A stretch of 64,000 bases of DNA from an uncultured Fidelibacterota bacterium. GTDB taxonomy: Bacteria; Fidelibacterota; Marinisomatia; Marinisomatales; Marinisomataceae. This document shows, piece by piece, positions 60,412-64,000 of the stretch. The stretch is from NCBI GenBank assembly GCA_902578385.1, contig CACHCR010000002.1, positions 79,997-143,996 of the forward strand. Reading direction: 5' to 3'. The position numbers were made by a program, and so were the translations under genes. Positions within the stretch are counted from its first letter, which is position 1, and every line of letters starts with the position of its first letter. The notes under the pieces were generated by a model, which was not told the DNA's origin, did not search any database, and worked only from the letters and a program-made list of their open reading frames with translations.

Positions 60412-61168
60412 CTTTATTCTTCATTCTGAATCTATCATGCTTTTTTTGAAATGCTCTTCCCATGAATATGTAGATAAGCTTTCTAAATAGAATAACTACA
60501 TTCCATTGCCAAGGAAAAATAAACACCTTCTTTTTTTTGTCTAATGCATGAACTATTTTTTTTGCTGCTTTTTCTGTACCAATTAAGAATGGTTTAAATT
60601 CAACTGGATCTGTCATTTCACTTTTTACAAAACCTGGGCAAATTAAGGTAACAGATATCTGTTTTGGTAAACTATTTCTTAAAGAACCTGTTAGCGCTCT
60701 TACAGCCCATTTTGAGCCTGAATATGCTCCTGAACCAGGCCATGCAACATAACTAGCTACTGAACCTACTACAGCTATATGTCCACTATATTGTTCAAGC
60801 ATTTTTGGAATAAAAGGTACAACAGTATTGTTTACACCAATGACATTTGTATTTATCATATCATTCATTACAGAAGGATTTCCTTTTTCTACAAAATCAA
60901 GTAATCCTAAACCTGCATTAGCAAAAACCAGATCAATTGTAGAAACTTTGCTTAAAAAATCTTCAATTGACTCTTTAGTTGAATATTGATCTGTAACATC
61001 AACGGAATAGGTATGTATTTTCGCACCGAGTGATTTACACTTTTGAGCAATATTTTCTAATTTTTCCTTACGTCTAGCACATAGTGCAATAGTTGCACCT
61101 CTTTTGCTATATTCATAAGCAACATATTCTCCAATACCACTACTGGCTCCTGTAATGAAAATATTCAT
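60404..61168 (-). CDS. Short-chain dehydrogenase/reductase
   Basis: SDR family: cofactor loop TGASSGIG, FANAGLG, catalytic Ser/Tyr/Lys in VGSVASYVAWPGSGAYSGSK, and a C-terminal hydrophobic-basic tail (KLIYIFMGRAFQKKHDRFRMKNK) that may contact membranes. Start at ATG 61168 directly before the Rossmann strand; a GTG at 61195 would add nine residues. Substrate unknown; related types act on lipids or steroids. Divergent from kdsD. Confidence 0.87.
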   Translation of the reverse strand: MNIFITGASSGIGEYVAYEYSKRGATIALCARRKEKLENIAQKCKSLGAKIHTYSVDVTDQYSTKESIEDFLSKVSTIDLVFANAGLGLLDFVEKGNPSVMNDMINTNVIGVNNTVVPFIPKMLEQYSGHIAVVGSVASYVAWPGSGAYSGSKWAVRALTGSLRNSLPKQISVTLICPGFVKSEMTDPVEFKPFLIGTEKAAKKIVHALDKKKKVFIFPWQWNVVILFRKLIYIFMGRAFQKKHDRFRMKNKAS

Positions 61169-61228
61169 CGGCAATACTACAAATTTATCAGTCACAATTC
61201 CATAAAAACTATTTATATTATCGATTGT

Positions 61229-62200
61229 ATGGGTAAAAAAGAAATAAACGGATTATCTCAATCAATTTTGGAGAGTATTTCTACACAGATTTTAGAAGTA
61301 TCAAAAAATATTGATGAAGATATTCAAAAAGCAGCAGAGCTACTTATTAATCATTCTGGTAAGATAGTTGTTTGTGGATTAGGAAAATCAGGATTAATAG
61401 GTCAAAAAATAGTTGCAACTTTATGTAGCACAGGCACTCGTAGTGTTTATATGCATGCTGCTGAAGCTATTCATGGTGATTTAGGAATATATAATCCTGG
61501 AGATCCAACCATTTTAATTTCCAAAAGTGGTAATACAGAAGAAATAGTGAGGTTAATTCCTATTCTTAAAGAGTTCAAATCTCCATTAATTGCAATTGTT
61601 GGTAATTTGGATTCATTTATTGCTAAGAATTCTGATATTGTTTTAAATGGAACTATAGAAAAGGAGATAGATCCTCTTGGCGTAGTTCCAACTACTAGTT
61701 CTCTAGTTGCATTGGCAATAGGTGATGCATTAGCTTCGGTTTTGATGGTTCAAAGAGGTTTTGATAAAGAAGATTTTGCACGAAATCATCCTGGAGGAGA
61801 GCTAGGAAAGCAGTTAGCATTGAAAGTGGAAAGCATAATGCATCCTGTTGAACATATTGCTCAAATAGATTTAAATGATTCAATCAGTTCGTGTGCTACT
61901 AAAATGACTGAAAAACCATTTGGTGTAGCTTTACATTTAGAAAATGGTAAACTTAATGGAATATTAACGGAGGGTGATTTAAGAAAATCAATTGCCTCCA
62001 ATGCTGATTTATCAAGCTCTATTTCAAATTTTATAAATAATAATCCTATTTCTATCAATCCTACTACATCAATATTGGACGCAATGAAAATTATGGAAGA
62101 TAGACATTCTCAAATTTCATGCCTTCCTGTTATAGATAGTGATGGTAAATGCTTAGGGCTTTTAACATTACATGATCTGTATCAAACGAAATTAGTTTAG
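61229..62200 (+). CDS. kdsD: Arabinose-5-phosphate isomerase (Kdo pathway)
   Basis: Converts ribulose 5-phosphate to arabinose 5-phosphate, the first committed step to Kdo. SIS domain (about residues 35-170; VVCGLGKSGLIGQKI, HAAEAIHGDLG, SKSGNTEEI), HPGGELGKQL, then two CBS domains (about 205-323) with MTEKPFGVALHLENGKLNGILTEGDLRK. 323 residues, normal. Lies about 50 kb from the kdsB-A-C operon; supplies KdsA. Confidence 0.93.
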   Translation: MGKKEINGLSQSILESISTQILEVSKNIDEDIQKAAELLINHSGKIVVCGLGKSGLIGQKIVATLCSTGTRSVYMHAAEAIHGDLGIYNPGDPTILISKSGNTEEIVRLIPILKEFKSPLIAIVGNLDSFIAKNSDIVLNGTIEKEIDPLGVVPTTSSLVALAIGDALASVLMVQRGFDKEDFARNHPGGELGKQLALKVESIMHPVEHIAQIDLNDSISSCATKMTEKPFGVALHLENGKLNGILTEGDLRKSIASNADLSSSISNFINNNPISINPTTSILDAMKIMEDRHSQISCLPVIDSDGKCLGLLTLHDLYQTKLV

Positions 62201-62208
62201 AGTAATAC

Positions 62209-64000
62209 TTATCTTACAATAACCATTTTCTTGGTTTTATTGTAATCACTTTGTCCATCAACTTTAGCTCTTAATTGATAGAAGTATACTCCACTACTTA
62301 CATTGTCTCCATCATCATTCTTACCGTCCCAAATTGTGGTGTGTTGACCTGCGCCTTTATCACCTTCATCAATTGTTCTGACAAGTTTACCTAATGTGTT
62401 GTAAATATGAATTTCAACATCAATGATATTTACCATTAATGATGGAATATCATACATGATAGTTGTTTGATTAGTAAATGGATTTGGATAATTCTGATAC
62501 AAGTTAAATTCATCAGGATTTCTAAGTTGCATCATACCATTTCCAACCATCCCATCTTTTGAAAACAGTTGATAGCTTAATTCTAAATCGCTTGAAATTG
62601 GAGCTCCGTCAATATTAATCACTAGTTTATTATCATTTGATGATAAGTTTCCAAACTCAATTTCATAATATTGATTCTGCTCATTTTCATTTTCTAAAAC
62701 AATATATCCTTGTTTTTGATCAGTATTAAAGTCATAAATATTATCAGAATTTCCAATTTCAAATCTTCCAGCTGTAACTCCTTCTGGAAGTTCAATGATA
62801 ATTTGATTACCAAGGATTTCTGCTTCAAATTCAGTATGCATAATTTGAACATCTTCTGCTGTTCTTCCTTGAGATTTAGTCCATAACCAATTTCTAGCAA
62901 ATACACTAACATCATTGATGTCATTTGTATTATCAAAAGATGGCATTAAGTATGGACTAGTTCCAGTCGCAGGACCAATATCAACAGTAGGTTCTAGTCC
63001 AGCATTTGGCCATGCATTAACAAATGCATTTAAGTCTTCTACGTCAACATCCCAATCACTATCTAAGTCCCCTAGAAGGGAAGTGTAAACGGTAAATCCT
63101 TCAACAACAAAGCTTGATAAGTTTCCAGCACCATCTCTTGCTACTACTTTTAAGAAATAATCGGAATAATCATCTAATGTTAAACCTGTTAGTTGCAAGT
63201 TAGTTAGTCCAACATTAGTATAAGAAACTACATCAGCGGAAGTATCATCACCGCTTGTCCCTATCCCCATAAAAAATGTTTCTATTCCTGTGTTATCAGA
63301 CCACCCGTCGACAGCAATACTGACTTCAGTATTACTTCTTAAATAGCTAGTATCTACAAGATCATTGATTGTTACTGTTCCAGCAGTAGGACCAAGACTA
63401 TCTAGTAGAAAGTCTACTTCGTCTCCAATAGTTTCATTTCCATCAGTATCAACTGAACTAATTTTATAATACCACTGCTCACCTTGATTAAGCCCATCAT
63501 GAATAAAATTATCAACACTAAAAGTTTGTCTGAAATAAAATGTAGTATCTGGCCATGGAGTTGTCGATGGGGAAGGCTCAAAATGTTCAGAATCAATATT
63601 TCCTAAAGTACCTGTACCAAGTAGAGTATTACTATCAGCAGTAAATCCTTGTGTTTGGCTACCGTAAACATTATAAGAAGAGAAATCACTTTCTAAATTT
63701 CTATTCCAAAAAATTTCAATACCATCTGAAGTTGGAACCCATTCAGTGTTAACAGTATCATATTCTAATTCACTAGCAGCAATAACACCCTGAGGTTCTA
63801 ATGGACTGCCATCTGCATCTAGTTGACCAGCTGTTAAAGTCATATTATCAAAGAAAATATATCCTTGATTAGCTGTAGTGATATGAAAAGCAACTCTAAC
63901 TTTAGTTCCTGCATATTGAGATAAATCATATGTTTTTTGAGACCAACCAGTAATAGTCTCTTCAATAGAATCAAGCGTTACAGTAAAGTCATCTAGAGAA
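62209..64000 (-). CDS. Secreted modular protein with T9SS-type sorting domain (5' end outside window)
   Basis: Continues off the right edge: the frame stays open upstream of ATG 63843 to position 64000, so that ATG is internal. The part before it (TGWSQKTYDLSQYAGTK; RVAFHITTANQGYIFFDNM) is a choice-of-anchor J/MAM-like domain. Then come Fn3-like and Ig-like modules, a dockerin-type EF-hand segment (GDLDSDWDVDVEDLNAFVNAW), and a C-terminal FlgD-Ig/type A sorting domain (NLYQNYPNPFTNQTTIMYDIP; SSGVYFYQLRA). Likely exported by the type IX system and attached to the cell surface. Binding target unknown. Confidence 0.85.
   Translation of the reverse strand, partial: SLDDFTVTLDSIEETITGWSQKTYDLSQYAGTKVRVAFHITTANQGYIFFDNMTLTAGQLDADGSPLEPQGVIAASELEYDTVNTEWVPTSDGIEIFWNRNLESDFSSYNVYGSQTQGFTADSNTLLGTGTLGNIDSEHFEPSPSTTPWPDTTFYFRQTFSVDNFIHDGLNQGEQWYYKISSVDTDGNETIGDEVDFLLDSLGPTAGTVTINDLVDTSYLRSNTEVSIAVDGWSDNTGIETFFMGIGTSGDDTSADVVSYTNVGLTNLQLTGLTLDDYSDYFLKVVARDGAGNLSSFVVEGFTVYTSLLGDLDSDWDVDVEDLNAFVNAWPNAGLEPTVDIGPATGTSPYLMPSFDNTNDINDVSVFARNWLWTKSQGRTAEDVQIMHTEFEAEILGNQIIIELPEGVTAGRFEIGNSDNIYDFNTDQKQGYIVLENENEQNQYYEIEFGNLSSNDNKLVINIDGAPISSDLELSYQLFSKDGMVGNGMMQLRNPDEFNLYQNYPNPFTNQTTIMYDIPSLMVNIIDVEIHIYNTLGKLVRTIDEGDKGAGQHTTIWDGKNDDGDNVSSGVYFYQLRAKVDGQSDYNKTKKMVIVR

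Noticed and set aside
63844..64000. Non-coding promoter region upstream of the T9SS-type protein
   Set aside because: The frame is open throughout and encodes a recognisable choice-of-anchor J-like domain, so it is coding.

Overview
The window looks like a piece of chromosome from a marine member of the FCB (Fibrobacteres-Chlorobi-Bacteroidetes) superphylum, most likely Candidatus Marinimicrobia (SAR406). This is inferred from gene content: very AT-rich DNA, tightly packed overlapping genes, a Gram-negative envelope (Kdo, LpxH, Lpt), a TonB-dependent receptor with a carboxypeptidase-like N-terminal domain, many short-signal lipoproteins, a Bacteroidetes-style SecA insertion, a T9SS-type C-terminal sorting domain and -10-like elements resembling the Bacteroidetes TAnnTTTG signal. 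No insertion sequence, phage, CRISPR or integron was seen, and no gap over 300 bases lacks a gene.

Layout. 1-3027: ATPase plus two MacB-like permeases of an ABC exporter, cut by the left edge. 3088-10764: one compact operon, gatC-kdsB-pyrG-kdsA-kdsC-lptC-lptB-rpoN-argF and a small unknown gene. 10771-11502 (-): lpxH. 11632-20677: a second compact run with a metalloprotease/beta-propeller/outer-membrane protein, tgt, a peroxiredoxin, an Ig-like lipoprotein, a nucleotidyltransferase, a HIT protein, small unknown proteins and a sodium:solute symporter. 20752-32398: a phosphate region, tRNA-Asn, phoB-like, soluble phoR-like kinase, TonB receptor, PKD/beta-helix lipoprotein, terminator, phoU, Pit-type transporter, SDR, FKBP lipoprotein, phytase-like lipoprotein and SGNH hydrolase. 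32478-33340: a small unknown gene, tRNA-Arg and a 75-residue duplicated-repeat protein. 33337-39768 (-): DUF502, EamA, secF, secD, kbl and a GalE-like threonine dehydrogenase. 39841-57424 (+): parA-parB-M23 peptidase-bactofilin, a small AtpZ-like protein, the full atpBEFHAGDC operon, aspS, phoH, leucine dehydrogenase, nusB, secA and a trans-sulfuration enzyme. 57467-64000: tRNA-Leu, SLC13/RCK transporter, pterin dehydratase, EamA, SDR (-), kdsD and a secreted T9SS-type protein (-) that runs off the right edge.

How it works together. All four Kdo synthesis steps (KdsD, KdsA, KdsC, KdsB) are encoded, with LptB/LptC for LPS export. GatC with an AspRS carrying the His of non-discriminating enzymes points to Asn-tRNA made by transamidation. 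Parts for envelope growth (bactofilin plus M23), chromosome segregation, ATP synthesis and Sec export lie in a dense block.

The most interesting part is the phosphate region. Three intergenic stretches, before the TonB receptor, before the beta-helix lipoprotein and before phoU, carry tandem 11-base direct repeats of the type TTCAAACATAA/TCCTAACATAA. In each, the repeat ends exactly 6 bases before a TAnnTTT element. This is the architecture of a PhoB operator, with a diverged sequence next to a PhoB-like regulator whose recognition helix has also diverged. The locus has no Pst transporter and its kinase has no membrane segment, so it may be a simplified Pho system controlling an uncharacterised outer-membrane receptor/lipoprotein pair. 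Also notable are two genes starting 3 and 5 bases after tRNA 3' ends and a Tgt lacking all four usual zinc ligands.
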